From Slackia piriformis YIT 12062 (GTDB lineage Bacteria; Actinomycetota; Coriobacteriia; Coriobacteriales; Eggerthellaceae): DNA of 64,000 nt. This document shows positions 1-7,907 of this stretch, piece after piece. The position numbers and the translations under genes are program-made. The stretch lies in contig NZ_JH815198.1 in NCBI RefSeq assembly GCF_000296445.1, forward strand, positions 453,501 to 517,500. The letters are read 5' to 3'. Below the pieces are notes generated by a model that did no database searches, had not been told where the DNA came from, and worked only from the letters and a program-made list of their open reading frames with translations. The stretch's first letter is position 1. Every line of letters begins with the position of its first letter.

Positions 1-1
1 C

Positions 2-1279
2 GACGCGCGCGGCGGCGTTTTGTCCGGTCGCTGGTGGCAGGCGCTGTTCCCGGGTCTTGCCATCATGATTACGGTTTTGTGCCTGAACATTCTTTCCGAG
101 GGCATGACCGACGCCATGGCAGCTGCCCCTAAGGCCGCCATCAAGCCGAGCGATTCCAACCTCAACAGCGACCGCGAGGCTGACAAGCTCGTCGCCAACC
201 CCGTTCTGGCATATGAGGCCCAGGCCGAGTCTTTGGCGCAGCGCCTTGCCGCTCTGAAGGAAGTCGAGAACAAGCGCACCGACCGCTTCGAGGCGCACAC
301 CGATGCGGAGCCCATCCTCGAGGTCAAGAACCTCTGCATCAAGTTCCCGCGCCACGGAGACGTCAACGTCGTCGACAACGTGAGCTTCAAGGTCCGCCCC
401 CATCAGACCATGGGCCTGGTCGGCGAGTCCGGCTGCGGCAAGTCCATCACGTCGCTGACCATCATGGGCCTGCTCGACCCCAAGGCCGAGGTTTCCGGCG
501 AGATCATCTACGACGGCAAGAACCTGCTCTCCATGACGGAGAAGGAGAAGAACACGCTGCGCGGCCGCGAGATCGCCATGATCTATCAGGACGCTTTGTC
601 TTCCCTGAACCCGTCCATGCTCATCCGCGCTCAGATGAAACAGCTCACCAAGCGCGGCGGCACCCGCACCGCAGAGGAACTCCTCGAGCTTGTAGGCCTC
701 GATCCGAAGCGCACGCTCGACTCCTATCCTCATGAGCTTTCCGGCGGTCAGCGCCAGCGTGTTTTGATCGCTATGGCTCTCACGCGCGACCCGAAGGTCA
801 TCATCGCCGACGAGCCCACCACCGCTCTCGACGTGACCGTTCAGAAGCAGGTCGTCGACTTGCTGAACAAGCTGCAGGCCGAGCTCGGCTTCGCCATGGT
901 CTTCGTCAGCCACGACTTGGCTCTGGTTGCCGAGGTTGCGAACTCCATCACCGTCATGTACGCCGGCCAGATCGTGGAACAGGGTTCGGTTCACGACATC
1001 CTGACCAATCCCATCCACGAGTACACGCGCGGCCTGCTCGGTTCCGTTCTGTCCATCGAAGCGGGCAGCGGACGTTTGCATCAGGTTCCGGGATCGGTTC
1101 CCAGCCCCGCAGACTTCCCGAAGGGCGACCGCTTCACCCCGCGTTCCAGCCATCCCGATGCCGTTTCGGACGTTCGTCCGATTCTCAAGAAGGACGGCGA
1201 TTCGAATCACTGGTACGCCGAGCTGCCTGACGAAGAGATGGCGCGTCTCGGCCTGAAGCCGTATGGAGGTGAGCAGTAA
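2..1279 (+). CDS. Fused permease-ATPase of a dipeptide-family ABC transporter (5' partial)
   Basis: The reading frame is open to the window edge, so the start is missing. The first ~30 visible residues (RWWQALFPGLAIMITVLCLN) match the last membrane segment and tail of DppC/OppC permeases. After a ~70-residue linker the same chain becomes an OppD/DppD ATPase: Walker A GESGCGKS, Q-loop region MIYQDALSSLNP, signature LSGGQRQR, Walker B IIADEP, H-loop SHD, and an oligopeptide-family C-terminal region after NPIHEYTRGLLGS. Fused permease-ATPase subunits are known in actinobacterial members of this family. The next gene is the partner ATPase, overlapping by one base (TAATG). The substrate cannot be read from the sequence; the downstream nan genes suggest sialic acid, with peptides or nickel as alternatives. 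Confidence 0.88.
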   Translation, partial: DARGGVLSGRWWQALFPGLAIMITVLCLNILSEGMTDAMAAAPKAAIKPSDSNLNSDREADKLVANPVLAYEAQAESLAQRLAALKEVENKRTDRFEAHTDAEPILEVKNLCIKFPRHGDVNVVDNVSFKVRPHQTMGLVGESGCGKSITSLTIMGLLDPKAEVSGEIIYDGKNLLSMTEKEKNTLRGREIAMIYQDALSSLNPSMLIRAQMKQLTKRGGTRTAEELLELVGLDPKRTLDSYPHELSGGQRQRVLIAMALTRDPKVIIADEPTTALDVTVQKQVVDLLNKLQAELGFAMVFVSHDLALVAEVANSITVMYAGQIVEQGSVHDILTNPIHEYTRGLLGSVLSIEAGSGRLHQVPGSVPSPADFPKGDRFTPRSSHPDAVSDVRPILKKDGDSNHWYAELPDEEMARLGLKPYGGEQ

Positions 1280-2112
1280 TGACCGAAACCAAAGCAGCGG
1301 CAGGCGAGCAGACCCCCATCATCTTCCTGGACGATATCCACGTTGTTTTCAAGACCCGTACCGGTTCCATTCTGCATCCGAACAAGGTGCATGCCGTCAA
1401 CGGGCTCACGCTGAAGCTCATGCCCGGCGAGACCATCGGCATCGTAGGCGAATCCGGCTGCGGCAAGTCCACGACGGCGAACGTCATGTGCGGCCTGCAG
1501 GCACCGACCTCCGGTCACGTGTATTTCAAGGGCATCGACGTGACCAAGCGCACCGCCGATCAGCGCAAGACCATCGGCCGCGTCATCTCCGTTGTCTTCC
1601 AGGACCCTGCGACGGCGCTTAACGCGCGCATGTCCGTTCATGACCAGCTTATGGACCCCATGAACGTTCACAAGGTCGGCACGAAGCAGGAGCGCGAGGC
1701 TCGCGTGAAGGAGCTGATTGAGATGGTCGGTCTGCCCAACTCCGTGTTGGGCGCGCTTCCCGGGCAGCTTTCCGGCGGTCAGCGCCAGCGCGTTGCAATC
1801 GCCCGCGCTCTTTCCCTGAAGCCCGACGCGATCATCGCTGATGAGCCCACCAGCGCCCTTGACGTTTCGGTTCGTGCGCAGATCCTCAATCTGCTGTCCG
1901 ACCTGAAGAAGGAGCTCGGTCTGTCCATGGTGTTCATCAGCCACGACATCCAGACCGTGCGCTATATTTCCGATCGCATCATCGTTATGAACGGTGGCCA
2001 GGCGGTCGAACAGGGCAAGGCGTCCGAGGTTTTCGAGAACCCCAAAGACGACTACACCCGTCTGCTTCTCGGTGCGGCTCCCTCGCTGCTCCATCCCGAT
2101 CTTGGCAAATAG
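1279..2112 (+). CDS. ABC transporter ATP-binding protein, DppF/OppF type
   Basis: Second ATPase of the importer, 277 residues, the usual length for DppF. It has Walker A GESGCGKS, Q-loop VFQDPATALN, signature LSGGQRQR, Walker B AIIADEPTSALD and the H-loop SHD, followed by the family's short C-terminal region. ATG overlaps the stop of the fused permease-ATPase by one base, so translation is probably coupled and the two ATPase domains form the motor heterodimer. A rho-independent terminator follows about 40 bp after the stop, so this is the last gene of the transporter operon. Confidence 0.92.
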   Translation: MTETKAAAGEQTPIIFLDDIHVVFKTRTGSILHPNKVHAVNGLTLKLMPGETIGIVGESGCGKSTTANVMCGLQAPTSGHVYFKGIDVTKRTADQRKTIGRVISVVFQDPATALNARMSVHDQLMDPMNVHKVGTKQEREARVKELIEMVGLPNSVLGALPGQLSGGQRQRVAIARALSLKPDAIIADEPTSALDVSVRAQILNLLSDLKKELGLSMVFISHDIQTVRYISDRIIVMNGGQAVEQGKASEVFENPKDDYTRLLLGAAPSLLHPDLGK

Positions 2113-2150
2113 CCCTGTATCGTCTCGCTTCGAAGCTTTCGAACGAATCA

Positions 2151-2176
2151 AGGCCCGCTTTCCAGCGGGCCTTTTT
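2151..2176 (+). terminator. Rho-independent terminator of the ABC transporter operon
   Basis: Inverted repeat AGGCCCGCT / AGCGGGCCT with a short loop, followed by five T. It lies 39 bp after the DppF-type stop and separates the transporter from the nan-like operon. Confidence 0.85.
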
Positions 2177-2197
2177 ATGCGACCTTTTCGAGCGTTC

Positions 2198-2226
2198 TTG
2201 ACGATAGGGGTAGGGGGGCATATAGT
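2198..2226 (+). promoter_or_regulatory. Promoter of the nan-like operon
   Basis: TTGACG (2198-2203), exactly 17 bp, then TATAGT (2221-2226), a near-consensus sigma70-type promoter. Predicted start near 2233, 41 bp ahead of the nanA-like ATG. A GGGG-rich stretch fills the spacer just before the -10. Confidence 0.75.
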
Positions 2227-2266
2227 CTTGCTGTTTATGGAAACCGAAGAGTAGAGGTAATCACTC

Positions 2267-3187
2267 ATGACAGACATCAACTTCCACGGTGTTATCCCCC
2301 CGGTTGTCATTCCGCTGACCGAGGAGCGCACGCTTGACCTCGAGGCGCTCGAGCGCTCCATCAACCGCATGATCGATGCGGGCGTCGACGGCCTGTTCTT
2401 CCTGGGCTCCAGTGGTGAGGTTGCATTTTTGACCGATGCTCAGCGTTATCACGTGCTGCAGGAGGCCGTCGCCATGGTTCATGGCCGCGTTCCTGTTCTC
2501 GCGGGCATCATCGACATGGAAACCCTGCGTGTCGTCGACCAGGCGAAGCGTGCGACGGGCTACGGTGTTGACGCGCTCGTTGCTACCGCTCCGTTCTACG
2601 CGCTTGGCGGCCCGAAGGAGACCGAGCGTCATTTCCGTGCCATTCGCGAGCATACCGACCTGCCTCTGTTCGCATATGACCTTCCGGTCTGCGTTCATAC
2701 GAAGCTTGATCCCACGATGCTCGTGCGCCTGGGCACCGACGGCGTCATCCAGGGCGTTAAGGACTCCTCCGGCGATGACGTCTCCTTCCGCTGGCTCTGC
2801 CTTGAAAACGAGGACGCCGGCCATCCGCTGCAGATTTTCACCGGCCACGAGGTCGTCGTCGACGGCGCCTACATGTGCGGTGCGGACGGCTCCGTTCCCG
2901 GCCTTGCGAACATCGACCCTCACAGCTATGTCGAGCAGTGGCGTGCCTATCAGGCGGGCGATTGGGATAAGGTCCGCGAAATCCAGGACCACCTTGCGCG
3001 CCTGATGTTCGTTACCCGCGTCGTCAAGGCCACGGTCGGCTTCGGCGCAGGCGTCGGCGCGTTCAAGACTGCTCTGTGGCAGATGGGCGTGTTCAACACG
3101 AACCAGATGCGCGAGCCTGTCCAGAAGCTCGAGGGCGAGGATGTCGAGGCTATTCGTCGCGTTCTTGAGCGCGAGGGCATGCTGTAA
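2267..3187 (+). CDS. nanA: DapA-family lyase, probable N-acetylneuraminate lyase
   Basis: A 306-residue (beta/alpha)8 Schiff-base aldolase of the dihydrodipicolinate synthase/N-acetylneuraminate lyase family. Visible motifs are GSSGE (48-52, carboxylate-binding loop), Tyr137 in FAYDLP and the Schiff-base lysine K165 in GVKDSSGD. The loop after the tyrosine (DLPVCVHTKL) is not typical of well-studied NanA, so sequence alone does not fix the substrate. The call rests on context: a ROK kinase and a NanE epimerase follow directly, and with them this would be the cleavage of N-acetylneuraminate to ManNAc and pyruvate. Other pyruvate aldolases of the family remain possible. An AGAGG motif precedes the ATG. 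Confidence 0.75.
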   Translation: MTDINFHGVIPPVVIPLTEERTLDLEALERSINRMIDAGVDGLFFLGSSGEVAFLTDAQRYHVLQEAVAMVHGRVPVLAGIIDMETLRVVDQAKRATGYGVDALVATAPFYALGGPKETERHFRAIREHTDLPLFAYDLPVCVHTKLDPTMLVRLGTDGVIQGVKDSSGDDVSFRWLCLENEDAGHPLQIFTGHEVVVDGAYMCGADGSVPGLANIDPHSYVEQWRAYQAGDWDKVREIQDHLARLMFVTRVVKATVGFGAGVGAFKTALWQMGVFNTNQMREPVQKLEGEDVEAIRRVLEREGML

Positions 3188-3191
3188 GCCT

Positions 3192-4166
3192 ATGGACCTC
3201 GGAGCGAAAACATCATCTTTCGCCTCATGTGCCACCGCGAATGACTATCCATTCGCGGTGGTTTCTGTTGATGTGGGCGGAACGAAAATAGCCTGTGCAC
3301 TCATGCGCTATGAATCGGCGGACGCTGCGCCGCAGGACGTATGGAATAAATCCGTGCCCACCGAGGCGTCTCGCGGCGGCGCGGCGGTGCTCGAGAGCAT
3401 TGTCGGCGTTGCGGCGGCGGCTACGGAGGCTTCCGCCCGTCTGGGCCTGAAGGTCTTAGGTATCGGTGTCGGCACGGCGGGCAGGGTCGATGCGAAGACC
3501 GGATCTATCGCCTACGCCAATGAAATCATGCCCGGCTGGACCGGGCAGCCGGTGGCGCAGCGTCTGCGTGACGCTTTCGGGCTCCCCGTGGCCGTGCTTG
3601 GCGACGTTCAGGCCCATGCGCTCGGCGAGGCTCGCTGGGGCGCGGCGCACGGCGCGCAGACGTGTATTGTCATGGCTCCGGGCACAGGGCTTGGCGGCGG
3701 CATTATTGTCAACGGGCGAATCGTGCGAGGCTGTCACGGTTTCGCGGGCGAGATCGGAGCGACGCCGAATACGTTGCGTGCAGGGGACGGAAACCTCGAA
3801 TCGGTTGCATCGGGGAGCGGAATCGAGGCCCGTTATCGTGCCCTGACGGGGCGCTCCTTGAGCGGCGCGGACATTTCTTCTCGTGCAAACGACGGTGAAG
3901 AAGCCGCCATCGAAGTCATTTCGAACGCAGGCCGGTCTTTGGGCATTGCGCTTGCGGGCTGGGTGAACATGCTCGACCCCGAGATGGCGGTTGTTTCGGG
4001 GTCGGTCGTGAAGGCGGGCCCTCTTTGGCGCAATGCGCTGCAGGAGGCTTTTGCCTCGCATGCTCCCGAAGTGCAGTCGAAGCTTCCCATCGTCGATGCC
4101 GCTTTGGGCTCCAACGCGCCTTTGGTCGGTGCTGCGGAAAATCTGCTGGACTCCTTGAAAGGGTAG
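3192..4166 (+). CDS. nanK: ROK-family sugar kinase, probable N-acetylmannosamine kinase
   Basis: ROK kinase with the N-terminal phosphate motif DVGGTKIACAL, the APGTGLGGGIIVNG glycine-rich region and HGFAGEIG. The Zn-binding CxCGxxGC stretch usual in ROK proteins is absent: after the GEIG motif the text is ATPNTLRAGDGNLESVASG. In the nan pathway it would phosphorylate ManNAc to ManNAc-6-phosphate. Start uncertain: ATG 3192 is 4 bp after the upstream stop and adds ~22 residues before the normal ROK N-terminus; GTG at 3258 would give a standard N-terminus. A perfect 12-bp hairpin lies between the two candidate starts. Neither start has a strong Shine-Dalgarno. Confidence 0.8.
   Translation: MDLGAKTSSFASCATANDYPFAVVSVDVGGTKIACALMRYESADAAPQDVWNKSVPTEASRGGAAVLESIVGVAAAATEASARLGLKVLGIGVGTAGRVDAKTGSIAYANEIMPGWTGQPVAQRLRDAFGLPVAVLGDVQAHALGEARWGAAHGAQTCIVMAPGTGLGGGIIVNGRIVRGCHGFAGEIGATPNTLRAGDGNLESVASGSGIEARYRALTGRSLSGADISSRANDGEEAAIEVISNAGRSLGIALAGWVNMLDPEMAVVSGSVVKAGPLWRNALQEAFASHAPEVQSKLPIVDAALGSNAPLVGAAENLLDSLKG
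3232..3261 (+). repeat. Perfect 12-bp inverted repeat at the nanK start
   Basis: CCACCGCGAATG (3232-3243), loop ACTATC, CATTCGCGGTGG (3250-3261), then TTTCTGTT. It sits 44 bp after the nanA-like stop and ends over the alternative GTG start of nanK. In RNA it would be a very stable hairpin; the short, interrupted T stretch makes it a weak terminator at best, so control of message stability or translation is equally possible. Confidence 0.7.
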
Positions 4167-4169
4167 AAG

Positions 4170-4838
4170 ATGCATCCTTTGATCGAACAACTTCGCGGCA
4201 AGCTCATTGTGAGCTGCCAGGCGTACATGGGAGAACCTATGCGCCATCCCGAGACCATGGCCCAGATTGCGCGTGCGGCCGAATTGGGCGGCGCAGCCGC
4301 TATTCGCTGCCAGGGCCTTTCCGATATCGCGGCCATCAAGGGTCGGGTAGAAATCCCCGTGATCGGCCTGTGGAAAGAAGGTCACGAAGGCGTCTATATC
4401 ACGCCGTCCGTGCGTCATGCACGCGCCTGCATCGCCGCAGGTTCCGATATCGTAGCCATCGATGCGACGGGTCGTTTGCGTCCCGACGGGTCGACCTTCG
4501 AAGACACGGTGGAGGCCGTGCGCGGAGAGACGCTCGTCATGGCCGATTGCGCATGCATGGATGACGTGCATCGTGCTGTTGCCGCGGGCGTGGATATCGT
4601 TTCCACCACCATGGCCGGTTATGCGCCCGGCCGCGAGAAGACGGAGGGTCCCGACCTCGATTTCGTGCGCGAAGCAGTGGCCGTCGCCGGCGATACGCCG
4701 GTGTTTTGCGAAGGCCGCGTGCATACGCCGGCTCAGGCTCGTGAGGCGCTCGATGCCGGCGCATTCGCCGTGGTCGTGGGAACCGCCATCACTCATCCTA
4801 CGAGCATTACGGGCTGGTTCTGCAACGCTATGTCGTAG
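4170..4838 (+). CDS. nanE: N-acetylmannosamine-6-phosphate 2-epimerase
   Basis: A 222-residue TIM-barrel protein recognisable as NanE throughout: LIVSCQA near the N-terminus, AAIRCQGLSDI, PVIGLWKE, DIVAIDATGR, LVMADC, DIVSTTMAGY and the phosphate-binding end AVVVGTAITHP. It converts ManNAc-6-phosphate to GlcNAc-6-phosphate, the step that commits sialic acid carbon to amino-sugar catabolism. The ATG is 3 bp after the kinase stop, so it is the last gene of the operon, followed by a long terminator. nagA and nagB, needed downstream, are not in the window. Confidence 0.95.
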   Translation: MHPLIEQLRGKLIVSCQAYMGEPMRHPETMAQIARAAELGGAAAIRCQGLSDIAAIKGRVEIPVIGLWKEGHEGVYITPSVRHARACIAAGSDIVAIDATGRLRPDGSTFEDTVEAVRGETLVMADCACMDDVHRAVAAGVDIVSTTMAGYAPGREKTEGPDLDFVREAVAVAGDTPVFCEGRVHTPAQAREALDAGAFAVVVGTAITHPTSITGWFCNAMS

Positions 4839-4880
4839 GGCAGATGGGGCTCTAGGGCTTTTGTTCTATAGGATCGGATA

Positions 4881-4914
4881 AATCGGCCGCAGGCAATTGC
4901 GCCTGCGGCCGATT
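4881..4914. terminator. Bidirectional terminator between nanE and the NTase-GNAT gene
   Basis: Perfect 14-bp stem (4881-4894 with 4901-4914, core ATCGGCCGCAGGC) and a 6-nt loop, followed by TCTGTTTAT on the plus strand. The convergent gene ends at 4919, so the same hairpin can serve both directions. Confidence 0.85.
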
Positions 4915-4918
4915 CTGT

Positions 4919-6250
4919 TTATAGGGAGGCATTTTCTAGAATGAAGAATTCCTCCTGGCTCGGTTGCCATCTTTTTTCGAGAGGATCCAGCGTATCGTCG
5001 AAGCGCCGTGCTTCCGTTTCATCGATATCCATGACGGAGCTGTATCGGTAAGTCCAGTCTTTCGTTTCGAGGGCTCCCTTGACGAGCTCTTTGACCAATA
5101 GTGCCGCGGGGAAGCTCCCGTCTTCCATGTGCACGTTGTGTTTCTTGCAGCTGACGAACCCGCTGCTGACGTAGTTTGCGGGGTTTCCCAGGATGACGAT
5201 CGTGTCGTACCCAAGTTCACGCGCTCGTTCGAACGAACGCTCCATCAGCGCTTTTCCATATCCTTTTCGTTGATGATGCGGGTGTATTGCGATCGGTCCA
5301 AAGGTGAGGATGTTTTTCACTTTTCCCGATTCGTCGGTCAGCGTCGCTTTCGTATACATGATGCTTCCGACGATCACGCCGTCCTTTTCAGCGACGAGGT
5401 CGAGCTCGGGAAGAAAATCCTCGTGGGAGCGCATGAGCCGCACGAGGTAGTGTTCGAAGCATCCGGGAACGTAATGGTTGTTGAAGGCCTCGCGAATCAG
5501 CTTTTCAACCTGCTCGCGGTCGGTTTCGCGTTCTTCGCGGACGATGAGCGCCTGGGGGCTTTCCGCGTATGTCGCCATGATGCGCTCTGACCACGAGATA
5601 ATCATGTCGCAGAGCGTGTCGACGGAATATGTCCGAAGAGCTTCCTCATCGCATCCGATGCGCAAAATGTCCGCCTCTTCGTTCCAGCCTCGGCTTTCGA
5701 GGATGTGTTCGAGCTCGGCACGGGAGTGCGGGTAGTTTGACCCTTGCGCGAAGCAATGGGCCTGCATGGCGAAGACCGCGTTCTTGAAAAGCGCCTTCGT
5801 CGCATCGTGGTTCTGATCGGGGTTTTGCATCGAGTCGAACGCGCAAAGGTGGCAGGCGGCGTGATAGAGGCCCGCTGCGCCGATCGCGGCAGCCTGACAT
5901 GCCTCGCTTTTCGTCGGCGCTTCGACGATATCGAGAAGCGATCCATGCAACGCTTTCGTGTCGCTGACGAACCAGAACAGCTCGTGGCGCGGCCATGCGG
6001 CCAGGGCTGCTCGGCTGCCGACGAATCCGCATGCGAGGTCGCTTCGCTCCATTGTCGCTACGATTTCGCGATATTGTCTGATTATGCTTGCGTCAAGCAT
6101 ATCGAATATGGCGACGAAGTCGATATCGCTCTCATTGCGGGCTTCGCCTCGTGCGCGGCTTCCCTGCATTCCCGCAAACACGAGATGGTCGCCGAAGTGC
6201 GCTTGGAGTTTTTCCAGGAGCGTTTCGCTCCACTGTTCGGTATCTATCAT
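4919..6250 (-). CDS. Nucleotidyltransferase domain fused to a GNAT acetyltransferase
   Basis: 443 residues from the chosen ATG, which has AAAGGCG upstream; the frame stays open further but without a better site. Residues ~1-235 are a MNT-type nucleotidyltransferase: GSRARG, then the metal-binding DID motif (ESDIDF) nine residues on, then a helical tail. Residues ~240-415 are a YhbS-like GNAT domain with the acetyl-CoA loop HPHHQRKGYGKALMERS and ILGNPANYVSSGF. Each half is a common stand-alone protein, often annotated as aminoglycoside modification, but no substrate can be assigned. It is a monocistronic gene between two terminator-like hairpins, divergent from fumarase. Confidence 0.8.
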   Translation of the reverse strand: MIDTEQWSETLLEKLQAHFGDHLVFAGMQGSRARGEARNESDIDFVAIFDMLDASIIRQYREIVATMERSDLACGFVGSRAALAAWPRHELFWFVSDTKALHGSLLDIVEAPTKSEACQAAAIGAAGLYHAACHLCAFDSMQNPDQNHDATKALFKNAVFAMQAHCFAQGSNYPHSRAELEHILESRGWNEEADILRIGCDEEALRTYSVDTLCDMIISWSERIMATYAESPQALIVREERETDREQVEKLIREAFNNHYVPGCFEHYLVRLMRSHEDFLPELDLVAEKDGVIVGSIMYTKATLTDESGKVKNILTFGPIAIHPHHQRKGYGKALMERSFERARELGYDTIVILGNPANYVSSGFVSCKKHNVHMEDGSFPAALLVKELVKGALETKDWTYRYSSVMDIDETEARRFDDTLDPLEKRWQPSQEEFFILENASL

Positions 6251-6414
6251 GGGGTTTTCGCCTTTCTTATATGCCATGGCACACGTCGGTTTTTCGGAAG
6301 GGAAACGCCTGCCTGGGATTTCCCTGTTTGACCACGGCGTCGCATCTTTCGGTCGAGTACAGGGGCTGTATAGTATATCTGACGCTTGCGATTGCTTCGT
6401 CTCGGTCTCGTGAT

Positions 6415-6436
6415 GCGAAAACCGTTCGGTTTTCGC
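6415..6436. repeat. 10-bp perfect inverted repeat upstream of fumarase
   Basis: GCGAAAACCG, TT, CGGTTTTCGC in the 231-bp divergent region, 32 bp before the fumA -10. With a 2-nt spacer it reads better as a protein-binding dyad than as an RNA hairpin. No regulator can be named. Confidence 0.5.
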
Positions 6437-6467
6437 AAGGGGCGGCGTTTGCATGCGGCAAGCGGGT

Positions 6468-6473
6468 TATACT
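6468..6473 (+). promoter_or_regulatory. -10 element of fumA, suggesting a leaderless mRNA
   Basis: TATACT ends 8 bp before the fumA ATG, so transcription should start at or within two bases of the initiation codon. No Shine-Dalgarno exists between them (ATTGCGCT). No good -35 hexamer is seen 17 bp upstream. Confidence 0.5.
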
Positions 6474-6481
6474 ATTGCGCT

Positions 6482-7372
6482 ATGGATACTTTCGAAATCA
6501 TCACCAAAGAAGATGTTGCCCGCGTAGTGTACGAGGCCATTCCCCGGATAGCGTGCGAACTGCCGAATGACGTGCTCGCGGCCCTCGAAGCGGCCCGTAC
6601 GGCCGAGGGCGACACCCGTGGCACCATCGTGCTCGACCATCTGCTTCAAAACGCCGATATCGCGCGACGCGATCGCGTGCCCATATGCCAGGACACAGGC
6701 ACGGTATGGGTCTGCCTCGAGGTCGGTCCCGACGTGGCGGTGCCAGGCGACGTGTTCGCCGACGTCGACGAGGCCGTTGCCCGGGCGTATACGGAGGCGC
6801 GTTTGCGCAAAAGCGTGGTACGTGATGCGCTGTTCGACCGCGCCAACACCGGCGATAACACGCCCGCATTCACCGACATTCATTTCGTGGACACCCCTGG
6901 CGCTCGCGTGCATGTTCTGCTGAAAGGCGGCGGTTCCGATAATGCTTCGCGCGTGGTCATGCTTACGCCCGGTTCGGGGCGGGAGGGCGTCGTGCGCGAG
7001 ATTATGGAATGCGTGCGCGCGAAGGCGGCGAATGCTTGTCCGCCGCTTGTGATCGGTGTGGGCGTGGGCTCGACGTTCGACAAAGTGGCGTCTTTGGCCA
7101 AAACGGCTCTTCTACGTCCTGTGGGTAAGCGCTCAGGCGACGACCGCATTGCAGCGTTCGAAGAAGAACTGCTCGATATGGTGAATGCCACGGGCATGGG
7201 TCCTGGGGCGCTCGGCGGTAAGACGCTTGCCCTCGATGTCCATGTCGAAACTGCTCCCTGCCATATCGCCGCATTGCCTCTTGCCATCAACATGGGCTGC
7301 TCGGCCATGAGGCGTGCGACGGTGGAGCTTACGTGCGAGCCTTTGGCATTTCGCGCGCAGGGAGGGAAGTGA
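6482..7372 (+). CDS. fumA: Fumarate hydratase class I, alpha subunit
   Basis: A 296-residue protein of the Fe-S hydro-lyase alpha family (TtdA/FumA N-terminal part). Family landmarks are PICQDTGT, the NTGDN...P segment, LLKGGGSDN, PPLVIGVGVGSTFDK and the closing MGCSAMRR. Conserved cysteines (in PICQD, ACPPL and MGCS) fit the [4Fe-4S] cluster of this oxygen-sensitive enzyme. It interconverts fumarate and malate; tartrate dehydratase is a close relative and cannot be fully excluded. The beta subunit starts two bases after the stop. Confidence 0.85.
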   Translation: MDTFEIITKEDVARVVYEAIPRIACELPNDVLAALEAARTAEGDTRGTIVLDHLLQNADIARRDRVPICQDTGTVWVCLEVGPDVAVPGDVFADVDEAVARAYTEARLRKSVVRDALFDRANTGDNTPAFTDIHFVDTPGARVHVLLKGGGSDNASRVVMLTPGSGREGVVREIMECVRAKAANACPPLVIGVGVGSTFDKVASLAKTALLRPVGKRSGDDRIAAFEEELLDMVNATGMGPGALGGKTLALDVHVETAPCHIAALPLAINMGCSAMRRATVELTCEPLAFRAQGGK

Positions 7373-7373
7373 G

Positions 7374-7907
7374 ATGGCAACACCCAGGAATTTGTCTTTG
7401 CCGCTCGATAGGGAAGAGCTCAAGACGCTGCGCGCGGGCGATGCGTGCCTGCTTTCCGGCGAGATGTTCATGCTGCGCGATGCGGGGCATATCCGCCTGG
7501 TCGCCGAACTTGAAGAACAGGGGTCTCTTCCTTACGGGCTCGATGGCGCGACTATTTTCTACGCCGGCCCTTCGCCCGCCGCGGCAGGTCGTCCGTTCGG
7601 GGCAGTCGGTCCCACCACGGCCTCTCGCATGGATTTCGCGGCGCCGCGTCTGCATCGTGCCGGCGTTGTGGCGACGATCGGGAAAGGCGTGAGAAGCGCC
7701 GAGGTCGCTCGGGCCTGTCAAGAGACCGGCTCGGTGTACTTCGTGGCAACGGGTGGCGCGGCGGCATTGCTGGCGCAGTGCGTCATTGCCGGGCATGTTG
7801 TTGCCTACGACGATCTCGGTACGGAAGCTTTACGCCGTATAGAGGTTTGTGACCTGCCTGTATTCGTGGGAATCGATACTCAAGGAGACTGCATATATGA
7901 CTGCTGA
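7374..7907 (+). CDS. fumB: Fumarate hydratase class I, beta subunit
   Basis: A 177-residue TtdB/FumA C-terminal-type subunit, with GDACLLSGEMFMLRD near the start, YAGPSPA, GAVGPTTASRMD and the end motif VFVGIDTQGDCIY. It completes the active site of the class I hydratase. ATG follows the alpha stop by one base with GGAGGGAAG just upstream. Its 3' end overlaps the likely start of tmk by 11 bp. The gene symbol follows the subunit role and is not orthology to E. coli fumB. Confidence 0.83.
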   Translation: MATPRNLSLPLDREELKTLRAGDACLLSGEMFMLRDAGHIRLVAELEEQGSLPYGLDGATIFYAGPSPAAAGRPFGAVGPTTASRMDFAAPRLHRAGVVATIGKGVRSAEVARACQETGSVYFVATGGAAALLAQCVIAGHVVAYDDLGTEALRRIEVCDLPVFVGIDTQGDCIYDC

